Origin: Muscardinus avellanarius | Lineage: Eukaryota > Chordata > Mammalia > Rodentia > Gliridae | Assembly (NCBI GenBank): GCA_963383645.1 | Contig: OY726560.1 | Span: 149,750,349-149,814,348, forward strand | Direction: 5' to 3' | Length of the DNA stretch: 64,000 bases | In this document: piece after piece, positions 55,349 through 64,000 of the stretch | Position numbering within the stretch: position 1 is the stretch's first letter | Layout of the letters: each line of letters starts with the position of its first letter | The notes under the pieces: model-generated | What the model was told of the DNA's origin: nothing | What the model saw: the letters and a program-made list of their open reading frames with translations, nothing else | Databases searched by the model: none | Made by a program: the position numbers and the translations under genes

Positions 55349-55384
<36 letters not shown>
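55349..55384 (+). repeat. (GT)n microsatellite
   Basis: About 18 GT units. Confidence 0.95.
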
Positions 55385-55385
<1 letters not shown>

Positions 55386-56018
55386 GCTGCACAATACCAA
55401 ATAATTTAACTTTTTTTTTCACCACTAGTTCATCTATGGTTTATTTTTTTTCTTCTCACTTTTTCTCTATCTTTGCCAAACAGCTGTTTGATCTGCATCC
55501 AGGAGGAAGGCCTGCTAAATTTGAGACGAAGGCAGGCTATCCATCCCTACTGCTAGGAACAGAAAGGACCTAACCAAAACCTTGTTCTATTTGTCTAGCT
55601 GCCTCTTAGTAGAAAGAGAAAGAGCAGCACGTTTTCCAGGTCTGAGCTTAAATTGAGAGGGCCAAGAATAGATACAGTGCTGCCTGAGTTATTAGTACCC
55701 AGTATATGCATTTTCCCCTGGGTGTGTATTAAAAGATCTGATTGCCTGGCCTCTCCCGGCTGATTCTGGGTAACATTTAGAGATCTCCAGCCCTACTCTC
55801 AGGAGGCTCTTTTGAAATAACATGGCCCTATGCTTCTCTATTTGTTAAGTAATTGAGAGGTAATGGTGATTATTACATATTAAAAATAAGCCAAATTCCC
55901 CTTGCACCAAGCATCCCCCATTAGCAGTATATTGCTCAGAATAGCATAGAGGTAGTGTTGGGGATGGACTTGGGGAGCTAGACTTTGGTTTGAAGGCTTC
56001 AGACAGGGCCAATTTATT
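55385..56018. other. Unique DNA with a possible MER5-like relic
   Basis: At 55,725-55,800 gtattaaaagatctgattgc and ctggcctctcccggctgatt weakly resemble a MER5A-type transposon. Otherwise nothing was recognised. Confidence 0.35.
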
Positions 56019-56520
56019 TGCTAAATCAACTTTCCATGGCTATGATCAAAATACCTGAAAATAACAACTTAGAAGAGGAAATGTTTATTGGGCTCATGGT
56101 TTTAGCGGTTCAGTCCATAGTCCGTTGGCTCCAAGGCAGAAACATCATGGTAGAAGGGCATCCATCATGGAGGAAAGCTGCTTAGCTCATGACATCTGGG
56201 AAGGAGGAGGAGGAAGAGAAAGAGGAGGACGAGGAGGAGGAGGAGGAGGAGGAGGAGGAAGAGGAGGAAGCAGCCTAGAGAAGATAAACCATTCTAGTCC
56301 ACACTCCCAGTGACTACCTCCTATAGCCATGCCCTACCTCCTGCAGTTACCACCCATAAATCCACTCAAATTATTAACCCATCAAATAAATTAACCTAAC
56401 TACTGCTATTGTAGTCCTTGCCATCCAGTCACGGCCTAAAAGCCCCACCTCTGAACCTTGCTTCATTGGGGACCATCTTTAAACACATGAGCTTTGTGTT
56501 TTACAGCCAAACCATAACAA
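56019..56520 (-). mobile_element. MaLR-type LTR, antisense, with (GAG)n expansion
   Basis: ctttccatggctatgatcaa, aaatacctgaaaataacaac, tttattgggctcatggtttt, then cccagtgactacctcctata, caaattattaacccatcaaa and agccaaaccataacaagg follow the reverse complement of a mammalian MaLR LTR. A (GAG)n run (56,205-56,272) has grown inside it. No viral gene is recognised in this LTR. Confidence 0.85.
56205..56272 (+). repeat. (GAG/GAA)n polypurine run
   Basis: Triplet purine repeat inside the LTR; the Gly/Arg-rich frame there is an artefact. Confidence 0.93.
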
Positions 56521-57660
56521 GGCCCTTGACTTGACTGTTTTCTGGCCTCTTTCCCCAATGCCCTCAAATGCAAGGGTGTTGGTGGTTGATTTAAGCCATG
56601 TTTGTGATCTGAATCTCCTTCTAACTCATTCTCAATGACCATCTCAGGTTGGTTCTAGCCTTGTCTTGATGGAGTGTGATACATCTGATATATCTGGAAA
56701 GGAACTGAGAGAGACCCTGAAAATAAGCAACACAGAAAACCATCCAAAAGTGGGGTCCAGAGGAATGTCGCCGGCCAAGTGTCACAGGAGATGGTGTGAG
56801 TCGTCCTAAGAATCTTTTGGCTGCTCTGAGCATAGTGTCTTTTACAAGACAGAAAGATAATGGTACTGACCGCATAAGAGAGCCAAAAGGATTGGAGCTC
56901 ATCAGTGCACATAAATTGCTCAGCATCCCATACCAAGTGGGCAAAAATGATGGAGATCATTGACAACAAAACACCAGCCTGAAACGGCATCCCTGGGAAT
57001 AGATATCCTTAGAGAATGTCTCCAGAAATTTCTAGCATGGCTGCTTTTTATCTTGGCAGGAACGGAATGGGTATCCAAAACACTTAGAAAGCCACTGAGC
57101 ACCTCATCAGATTGTATAGATGGTCCCAAAACATCTATTTTAACAATGTCCTAGAATGTTTTTAATGGCCTTAGAGTCACAGAGCTGTGGGAAGAGATTG
57201 TCCCCAGCAGATAAGTCAGAGCTGTAAGTGGCATCATGGGAAATCACCTTCATGCCAGTGTTGCGCTGAGCTCTGAGCAGATCATATTAGACATTCAATA
57301 AGTATTGTGTATGCTCAAAACCAAACCAAGTATGCAACACCTTCCAAGAGACAGATAGTCTCTGAGGTCCCTATTCCACTTGCTCCCTTAACTTGACACC
57401 ATGGCTGCTCCCCAGTCTGTGTCCTCACCTTAAAACGACAGTTCTCGGTGTCCAGGCATCAAAGTAGCGATCACACACCACCACGGGAGAAAGGCTTTGA
57501 CAAGTGTTGGCAGCATCAGGAGTAGAGGGGTTTTTAGTGTTCCCCGGGAATCCTGCCTCATCCTGGTGTCCAGCATCAGCAATGGGAAAGCTATGGCCAC
57601 ATCAACACCACTCTTCTTAACCCTAATGGTTTGTTAAATTAACTCATTAGGGCCTCTTAG
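56521..57660 (-). other. Unassigned, possible old element interior next to the LTR
   Basis: On the minus strand three overlapping frames of 69-111 codons (56,621-57,129) lie directly upstream of the LTR. That is where an element interior would sit. I do not recognise any retroviral motif or domain in them, and frames shift, so this could equally be unique DNA. MaLR interiors are usually poorly coding. Confidence 0.3.
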
Positions 57661-57974
57661 CACTTGAAAGGGTGTTTCAAAACACAAACCAACAATTAGT
57701 CTTTGGGGACCTAAGAATAAATGCAAGCATAATGTATCACTTTTCCTGGCTCAACAAACACCATTTTGATGTGCTAATGGCCCCAAGTGAAGGCAGTAAT
57801 TTCCAGTTTAATAAAGGCAGCCAACAGTCCAAACGCGAAGTCTCCAACAGCCTGTCCCTGAGAGTCAGCCAGGAATAAACATCAATCCAGCAGTATTTCC
57901 ATACAAATAATATGAAAATGAGATAATTTGTGTAATATAAAATGTACTGTCAAGGAATCGTGTCCTGTGAAATG
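57661..57974. other. Unique non-coding DNA
   Basis: No feature was recognised. Confidence 0.5.
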
Positions 57975-58215
57975 GAGAGGCTAAAGGCATCAATCCAGGA
58001 ACCAGAGATGAGAATTTGAGTTCTGCCTCTGTCTGACACACAGTAGCTCTGTGAACTCAAAAGGATGTCATCACTATAAAATGCAAATTAACAACGACAA
58101 ATGACCCACAAGGAAAAGAATCTGAGTCACCTGTATAATGGGGCAATATACTGTGCTGTCTGCTTCACAGGGTGGGGAGGGATGTGTCTTAACGTGAGTA
58201 AATGATAAAGCACCA
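57975..58215 (+). mobile_element. MIR SINE, diverged
   Basis: gaatttgagttctgcctctg, agctctgtgaactcaaaagg, cactataaaatgcaaattaa and taaatgataaagcaccatc follow sense MIR order with many changes. Confidence 0.55.
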
Positions 58216-58364
58216 TCTAAAATGGGAAAGCTTTTGAATTTGACGAATTCAGCTTTTGGGTGAGTGACTACAGAAAGTGATCCGAATGTCAAGGGACACA
58301 AGAGCCCTCAAAGGAAAGGAGAGAATTGGAGAAAGATGTGTGAAGAGATTCTGTTTTTATGCAA

Positions 58365-58735
58365 TTGGTTCAACTTGTGGCCAAATACACATAATGTACA
58401 ATTTGCCATTTTATCCATTTTAAAGTATTTGATTTGGTGCATTTGCAATATTGTGTGACAATGATTTCTACTTCGCTTGGCACATTTTCATTACCCATTT
58501 CCCCTTAAGCAGCCATTTCTTATATTCTCCCCATTCCCTGGAAACCTCCTTTTTCTGTTCCTGCAAATTCACCTGTTCTGGTCATTTCCATTGATAGAAT
58601 CATATGACATATGGTCTTTTCTGTCTGGCTTCTAACACAAAGAATATCTTTTGAGATTTCTCATGTTGTAGAATGCATCAGAATGGCTTTATACAATTTT
58701 AAGCCTAACATTCTTTCAGCTTTATATTCAAACTA
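58365..58735 (-). mobile_element. Old L1 3' UTR fragment, antisense
   Basis: aatgtacaatttgccatttt, ttgcaatattgtgtgacaat, catttccccttaagcagcca, aaattcacctgttctggtca and tgatagaatcatatgacata match the reverse complement of an old L1 non-coding region. Confidence 0.75.
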
Positions 58736-58737
58736 TA

Positions 58738-58740
58738 CAC

Positions 58741-58779
<39 letters not shown>

Positions 58780-58780
58780 T
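58738..58780 (+). repeat. (AAT)n microsatellite
   Basis: About 13 AAT units between an L1 fragment and a MIR; the poly-Asn frame is an artefact. Confidence 0.95.
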
Positions 58781-58781
58781 A

Positions 58782-58965
58782 CCGTTTTCTAAACACTTCT
58801 TATGTGTCAGGCACTCAGTATTTTATATATGTAAACTCATAAAACCTTTGTCAGATAAGAACTATTTTTTTCCAGCTTCTAGATAAGGAAGCTAATATTC
58901 AGAGAGGTGGGGTAATTTGTCCAAAGTCACACAGCAGTTTAGTGGCTATCCATCCAACTTTGGTT
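58782..58965 (-). mobile_element. MIR SINE, antisense
   Basis: cttcttatgtgtcaggcact, ctagataaggaagctaatat, tcagagaggtggggtaattt and gtccaaagtcacacagcagt are in reverse MIR order. Confidence 0.92.
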
Positions 58966-60079
58966 CCTCAGATTCCAGAGTTCTTGCTTTCAATCATCAC
59001 ATTGGGATTTGTGTAGCCCAAGAACAGTTGATTTGTGGTCAGGTAGTCAAGTATGGGGCCCCCAGTGAGTTCTGAGACGCATCACAAAGGGAGGCATCAA
59101 ACAGAAACTGGGTCCCCTCATGGTCTCGCAGACTCCATCCTGGCTGACACAACCAGCAGGGACCCCAACTGGGACGCAGATGCCCCAGACACGGTCTCTG
59201 GTGCTGCCACTTGGCTCTCTCCTCCTTGAACAAGGCACAGCAGAGAGCAGCCATTCCCGTGTAGATGCTGTGGTCCCACTTCCGGTGACCCTCTGAGGTC
59301 TCTGAGCTTATAAAATCTTGGTCCTAGAAAAAATGTTTAGTCTTTAGCTAAAAATCCTTTCTCTTGCACTGTTGCACAGACACAAACACTCAAAAACAGA
59401 AGACTAGAGAACTGGGCCCATCTGTATAACCTGAAGTAGATAAAGCCTTAGCGGCTGTGGAGATCTTAGGGGTGTGAGTGGGGACTTGAAAACATTCTGC
59501 TTGTGTGTCTTACTCTGTTCATTTATTCATTTGAGGTACCGTAACTGTACACGATGCGGGGCCAGGGATCAGAACCCCAGAAATATCCGTTCTTTTCCCT
59601 CCTGCTGAGGGTTCAAAAAGAAAAAGCGCATCTTAATGATAGTTAATGGAGTCTGGCCAAAGAATAATGATTTGAAAAGTTGATGTAAAAAAACAAGAAA
59701 GCACCAATTTCTGACCTGGTAGCTGGGAGGATAAAGAGAAGGGTTTGGCTTCAAGTGCGGTTGGGAGAAAGATGTTCAGATTCAAAGACAGCTCACCAAG
59801 TATTTACCTTCTCAAAGTGTGTGTAGTGGAGACTTCAGGGTCCCATGCTTAGCCTGCCTGAGCATGGCCCATACCCAGGGTTTATTCCTAAAGTCACAAT
59901 TGACTGAAGGGCACTGCTTTATGAGTCACTAGTGTCCTAATTGGGAGCACTAAGCAAAAACTAAATATTTAATCTGAAAACATGACCGTGGCTTTCCTTT
60001 CACGTGTGGCGCTCTGAGCGGCAGTGTCTGGTTGCTAATCCCATCTCCATGAAATCTACAGAAGTCAGAGAAACTGACA
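58966..60079. other. Unique non-coding DNA
   Basis: No gene or repeat was recognised; 59,040-59,300 is GC-richer with chance minus-strand frames. Confidence 0.5.
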
Positions 60080-60245
60080 GAAAGAGTTTGGGATCTTGAT
60101 GAAAGCCATCTGGCTTTGAATCTTGGCCCCAGAATTCACTTACTTTCTAAATAACCATACAACTGCTGTGATCCTGTTTCCTCATCTGTAAAATGGGGGC
60201 AAAGGTAACATCTCCCAGGCTTATTTTAGGGCTTAAATAAGGGAA
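60080..60245 (+). mobile_element. MIR SINE
   Basis: gatcctgtttcctcatctgt, aaaatgggggcaaaggtaac and cttattttagggcttaaata follow the sense MIR core. Confidence 0.8.
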
Positions 60246-60451
60246 AGGGTGTCCACATTCTGGCCTTGAAGCGGTGTGTACCCTGAGGGGTTCCTGAGCC
60301 CAGGCTCCACTTGGGAACCACCAGCCATGTGTGCTGGCACTGAGAAAGAGCAGGGAGTGGGGAGGAAGAAAAAGCAGGACCTGACAGAATTTGTCAATTA
60401 TCAAAAAATATATTCTTTGTACAACTACTCCCCAGAAATAATGTGTAAGCA

Positions 60452-60477
60452 AATGTGTGTGTCTGTGCGCGGGTGTG

Positions 60478-60522
<45 letters not shown>

Positions 60523-60523
60523 C
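60452..60523 (+). repeat. (TG)n microsatellite
   Basis: Interrupted TG then about 20 pure TG units to 60,521. Open frames reading Cys-Val or His-Thr here are artefacts. Confidence 0.95.
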
Positions 60524-62629
60524 CGAAGTGGATAAAATTTGTCGGCAAAATTCCTTGCTAAAAATGGAAATTTTTCACATCTAATTACAGAATTTTGCAA
60601 AACAAAACAGAATATCTCTTGCCTGCCTGCAGGCAGATCCAAGGGGATTAATTTGTCACTCTTCAAAAACAAGTCTTTGGAGGGATACCCTCCTTCATTC
60701 TCTATTCTCACATTAATTAGTAGTAGAAGGAACCATGCACACACTTAGTGTAGGAGAAGTTAAAAGAAATAGATCTGCAACCCTCTCAAGGGGCAGAAAC
60801 CACAAGGAGAGCAAACTTTAGTTGAGGATGGTCAGGACGCAGACAGGGATGCTGGGCAAGATGGCCACAACTGCCTCTCCACACCAATTCCCCTCCCAGC
60901 CTCCACAGGGACACACGGCCATCATTATTTGCTAGGAAAGCTTAGTAGATGGTGTTTAGTAAAAATATTTCTTTTCAGGTTAAGCCTCGGGGACCAAGAC
61001 TTTTGAGACCACAATGGAGACATAGTTGATTTATGCTTTTCTTAGTGATTACGGAAGAAGTTGACTACCTTGGAACCAAATCCCAAATCAAATGCCAGAA
61101 TTTGAGGTTATAGCTGAAGTCAAACATTGACTACTACTGTACTCTTGATAGTTATCTGCTTGATATGTCCTAATCAAAGTCTTCATCTGAAATTTCCCAT
61201 TTTTTGGGTTTATGTAAGGCGATGAGTTTCTCATGGATTTTTTTCAAGCAAAGTTTTATTTGTCCTCAGTATTTTGTGTCGGGCAATTGCAAATGACTTT
61301 CCTTCAAAGCATTTAAACAAAATTTATGCATTTTCATCTAAAAAAAAAAGAACATTTCTGCCACTGAGCTGGGCACAGGCCACCTCTGCACAGTGGGGTG
61401 GGGCCCTCCTCTATGCTCACATGACCAGAGACTTGGAGGGTTGGGTGCAGACCAGAAGGCTCAGTATCTACCTTTCTGGGGACCTCTACCTTGAGGTTCC
61501 AGAAGTGTCTCTCTTGCTTGCTTGTTTATGGTAATTACAATACGAGGCAGCAAATACTTCACCGGTTACTTCAGTCATGAGAATAAAGCAAAAAAAAAAA
61601 AAAAAATCTGGAACATAAACACCATTTTTCCTTTGCATTCAAAAGCCAGGCTCAGAGTGAGTTGGAGAATAATCAGCCCACGTTGGCAGTCAAGCTAATA
61701 AGCAGGAAGTTGCTGGGGAGAGAAGTGCTCCAGGGAGCTGGAAGCTGAGGGGGTGCCCAGGCTTTTTGTTTCCTTGTTAGTAAATAGCAGCCCGGTATTT
61801 ACATACAGTTGTTTCGATTTCAAAAGATATTCAAAGCCTGGGTAGTTTCTGCAGTTGCTTTACATGGAAAGGAATATATATGTGAATTTTTAAAGAGATT
61901 TAGCCCTAATTAAATCTATGCTACCCTGGAGAGAGTTGCAGGAGAGGGCCTGAGGTTTCCAGGGGGAGAGAGGCACATGTGATTAGCAGACAAGTTTGGG
62001 TTGTAAACACAGGCACTTTCTTTCTGAAATCAGAATTACCCCAAGCAAGCATTCATCCTCAGCCCTGGGCTCAGAGAAATCCCAGGGCCAAGCACCTTTT
62101 GGTTTAAGAAGAGAACTTTGAACTTTCCCTTTCAGAACCAGGCTTTTCCCCTCCTCCTGGTTGGGGCAAGCATCAGCTGCCCTGTATTCCCATTCAAACT
62201 CGTCAGACTTGCCCGTTTTCCATTTTAAGCTTGTAGCAATGAAAATCTCTGGTAATGAGTTCCCTGCCCCCGACAGACGTTCTGTATCCAATTTGTACAC
62301 GTCCGCGGCCTGGTGAGATGGTTTACAAGGCTGAGAGTCCCAGGGTGAAAAATCTAAAGGAATTCTCCAGAGAAGGAATGAAGTGCTATCACCGAAATCT
62401 TTATTTATGTGAAGAGAAAGAGCTAAAACATTACCTCAGAATGCAAGATTACAACATCAGTGGGATAGAAAGTAAATCTAGTCTAGTGGCGACACACCAG
62501 AAACCCATAATCCTTTCTCAAAGCCCTTTTGTTATTTTAATGTCCAACAAATTATGCTTTTTTTTTTTAAAAGGAGAAAAACACTTAAATTCGAGAGGTT
62601 TCTTTTGCTGCAGTAAAAGTAATTTCACT
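60524..62629. other. Unique non-coding DNA, SINE-free
   Basis: Poly-A runs at about 61,341 and 61,590-61,606. The plus-strand frame at 62,255-62,635 (126 codons) has no recognisable domain. No mobile element was recognised. Confidence 0.5.
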
Positions 62630-62960
62630 GGCTAAAAAAGTTTTAATTTTCCGTAACCTAGTCTTTACTGTGCTGGCCCGCATACACACGAGGGTAAGGT
62701 AATTTTTAGCTTCCATAGAATTGGACACAAAGTGACCACCAAGATGGGCCTCGAGTTGCTATGGCAACAGTCCTCCTAAAAAGTACTTAAGTTAAGCCTG
62801 GCATTTGGGGTGGCTAATTTGAAACTTTTGCCATTATAGTTTTTTTTTCCCCTTAAGCCAATGTGCATGGATGAGTAAATTGGGATATGTGCTGTATTTT
62901 CTTCTTTTTAATGCCAGTCATATCGTAGGGATCTGGTCTAAGTATTCCATAAGTGACTTT
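62630..62960. other. Candidate conserved element with RFX X-box
   Basis: Repeat-free block: aattttccgtaacctagtct, gtaaggtaatttttagcttc, attggacacaaagtgaccac, the X-box at 62,755, then ggtggctaatttgaaacttt. Enhancer-like style plus a specific motif. Conservation not tested. Confidence 0.45.
62755..62768 (+). promoter_or_regulatory. RFX X-box motif
   Basis: gttgctatggcaac fits the RFX X-box inverted-repeat consensus (GTTGCYATGGCAAC-type), with both GTTGC and GCAAC half-sites intact. RFX factors control ciliary and neural genes. Binding here is not shown. Confidence 0.6.
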
Positions 62961-62991
62961 GTAATGTATCTTCTAAGAAATACAGAAATAG

Positions 62992-63010
62992 TAAAAAAAA
63001 AAAAAAAAAA
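62992..63010 (+). repeat. Poly-A run
   Basis: About 19 A. No recognisable retroposon body precedes it. Confidence 0.9.
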
Positions 63011-63029
63011 TTGGGCAAATGGCTGTGGA

Positions 63030-63064
63030 TGTGTGAGTATGTATGTGTAATACATACTCACACA
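63030..63064. repeat. Perfect 15-bp inverted repeat
   Basis: tgtgtgagtatgtat (63,030-63,044) pairs exactly with atacatactcacaca (63,050-63,064) around a 5-nt loop, gtgta. Confidence 0.92.
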
Positions 63065-63409
63065 ATATAGTATACTATTATATACATAACATATAATATT
63101 TTGAGCTATAACATATATCTATTTTATGTATATTAGCCCTGTTTTTCTGTAGCAGCTCTTTTGGGGAAGTTGTCCAGAGAAGTCCATGAGTAAAAGGCCA
63201 GGCCGGTAAGGGACAAGGCTTTCCTGTTGCTGGACCTGGCTTGGTACCAGTGTTAAACTAAGGAAGTCCAGGTCCTCAGGGGTGAAGTGTGTGGAAGCAG
63301 ACACAATATAATATCACAGACTGACAGATGCTAAGGGTAAAAATACTCACCAAGGGTTTTAAGTATATTAACTATAAATTGACTTTTCCTTCATAAGTCA
63401 GAGTTGGAG

Positions 63410-63745
63410 GTCAATCAATAGATATTTATTGAGTGCCAACTAGATACTCTGGCCACTGGTTCCACTAGAAAAAAATAAAATAAACCCTTGCACTCCTGGA
63501 GCAAACTGTGAGGAGAGTCAGAGAAAAGTCATAGTAAATAATAGAGATGATAGATAATAGACATAGCAAAAGGATGTTGTACTATTTTTTAAAAATACAG
63601 GATTAATTCCAAGAGCCTGGCTGTGGTAGGAGTGAGAAGAGGGTGGTCAGGGCTGGACTTACATGGAGTGGGGAACACCACAGCGGAGGCTTGAGGAAGT
63701 GAGGAGCCAGGCAGGCAGGGAGAGCAGCAAATCAGCAAACCTGCG
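63410..63745 (+). mobile_element. Ancient mammalian repeat, family not assigned
   Basis: atagatatttattgagtgcc, aacccttgcactcctggagc, gggtggtcagggctggactt and gaggaagtgaggagccaggc keep the order of a widespread ancient repeat (phrases like 'tatttattgagcacctac' and 'cctgccctcatggagc'). I am not certain of its family name. Confidence 0.55.
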
Positions 63746-64000
63746 TGAATATTGGTTGTTCATTACCATATCCTGGAAGAAAAAGAAACGCAGGGTCTAT
63801 GAGGTTTTTAGGTTTTTGTACGAGTTTGCGCCACCCCACAGATGACCCCATGTCGCTGCACACACAACACAGGACCCTCAGCTGCCTCATGCCTTCCCTC
63901 CAAGTCAGTCTGTCTTCCTCCCCAGCACACTTTGCCCTGGCCCAATAGCCACGCCTTCCTTTTTGTTAGCTGTGAAGTCATGCACTTTAGGAAAACAGAT
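63746..64000. other. Unique non-coding DNA at the window end
   Basis: No feature was recognised. Confidence 0.5.

Noticed and set aside
56621..57129. Retroviral gag/pol remnant next to the LTR
   Set aside because: The position is suggestive, but I see no recognisable motif and the frames are short and overlapping.
58611..58886. Poly-asparagine frame
   Set aside because: It is the (AAT)n microsatellite flanked by L1 and MIR sequence.
60147..60744. Frames with His-Thr or Cys-Val runs
   Set aside because: They come from the (TG)n repeat; the same holds at 53,337-53,639 and 55,349-55,573.
1..64000. CRISPR array or prokaryotic operon
   Set aside because: Repeats lack regular unit-spacer structure, and SINE, MIR and L1 content shows a mammalian nuclear genome.

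Overview
This window is non-coding mammalian nuclear DNA, most likely from a squirrel-family rodent (Sciuridae: ground squirrel, marmot or relative). The main evidence is about 30 copies of one SINE. Its left part is B1/7SL-like (gccgggcgtggtggcgcacg, then cttgtaatccc and aggaggatcgc). Its right part is ID-like, derived from tRNA-Ala (gtagctcag ... ggttcaatcccca). This B1-dID composite is characteristic of squirrel-related rodents. Old pan-mammalian repeats (MIR, L1M, MaLR LTRs) and many microsatellites confirm a mammalian genome. The species cannot be fixed from sequence alone.

I find no protein-coding gene, tRNA, rRNA or CRISPR array. Most long open frames lie in microsatellites, SINEs or GC-richer unique DNA and look like chance. 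The one stretch worth a coding test is 14,891-15,162, which is open and ends in a GTAAGT donor-like site.

Layout. 1-15,700: AT-rich unique DNA with scattered SINEs, polypurine/polypyrimidine tracts, a head-to-head pair of MaLR LTRs (9,722-10,530) and conserved-looking blocks near 5.7 and 8.6-8.9 kb. 15,790-22,750: one old, nearly full-length sense L1 (L1M age), broken by a (GGA)n expansion and at least eight SINEs, including a SINE nested in a SINE with perfect target-site duplications. 22,750-31,560: SINE clusters, L1 fragments, a MaLR fragment and an inverted duplication at 27.6-28.0 kb. 31,560-42,630: mostly unique, partly GC-rich, with a strong CTCF-like site at 34.1 kb. 42,630-64,000: about 21 kb with no recognisable B1-dID SINE, but with old repeats, a diverged direct-repeat pair (43.2/44.2 kb), and conserved-looking AT-rich blocks carrying octamer (53.9 kb) and RFX X-box (62.76 kb) motifs.

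Interpretation (inference): the pattern suits a gene desert or large intron with cis-regulatory elements of a developmental gene. I could not identify the locus. Cross-species alignment is the decisive test, and no novel gene system is evident.
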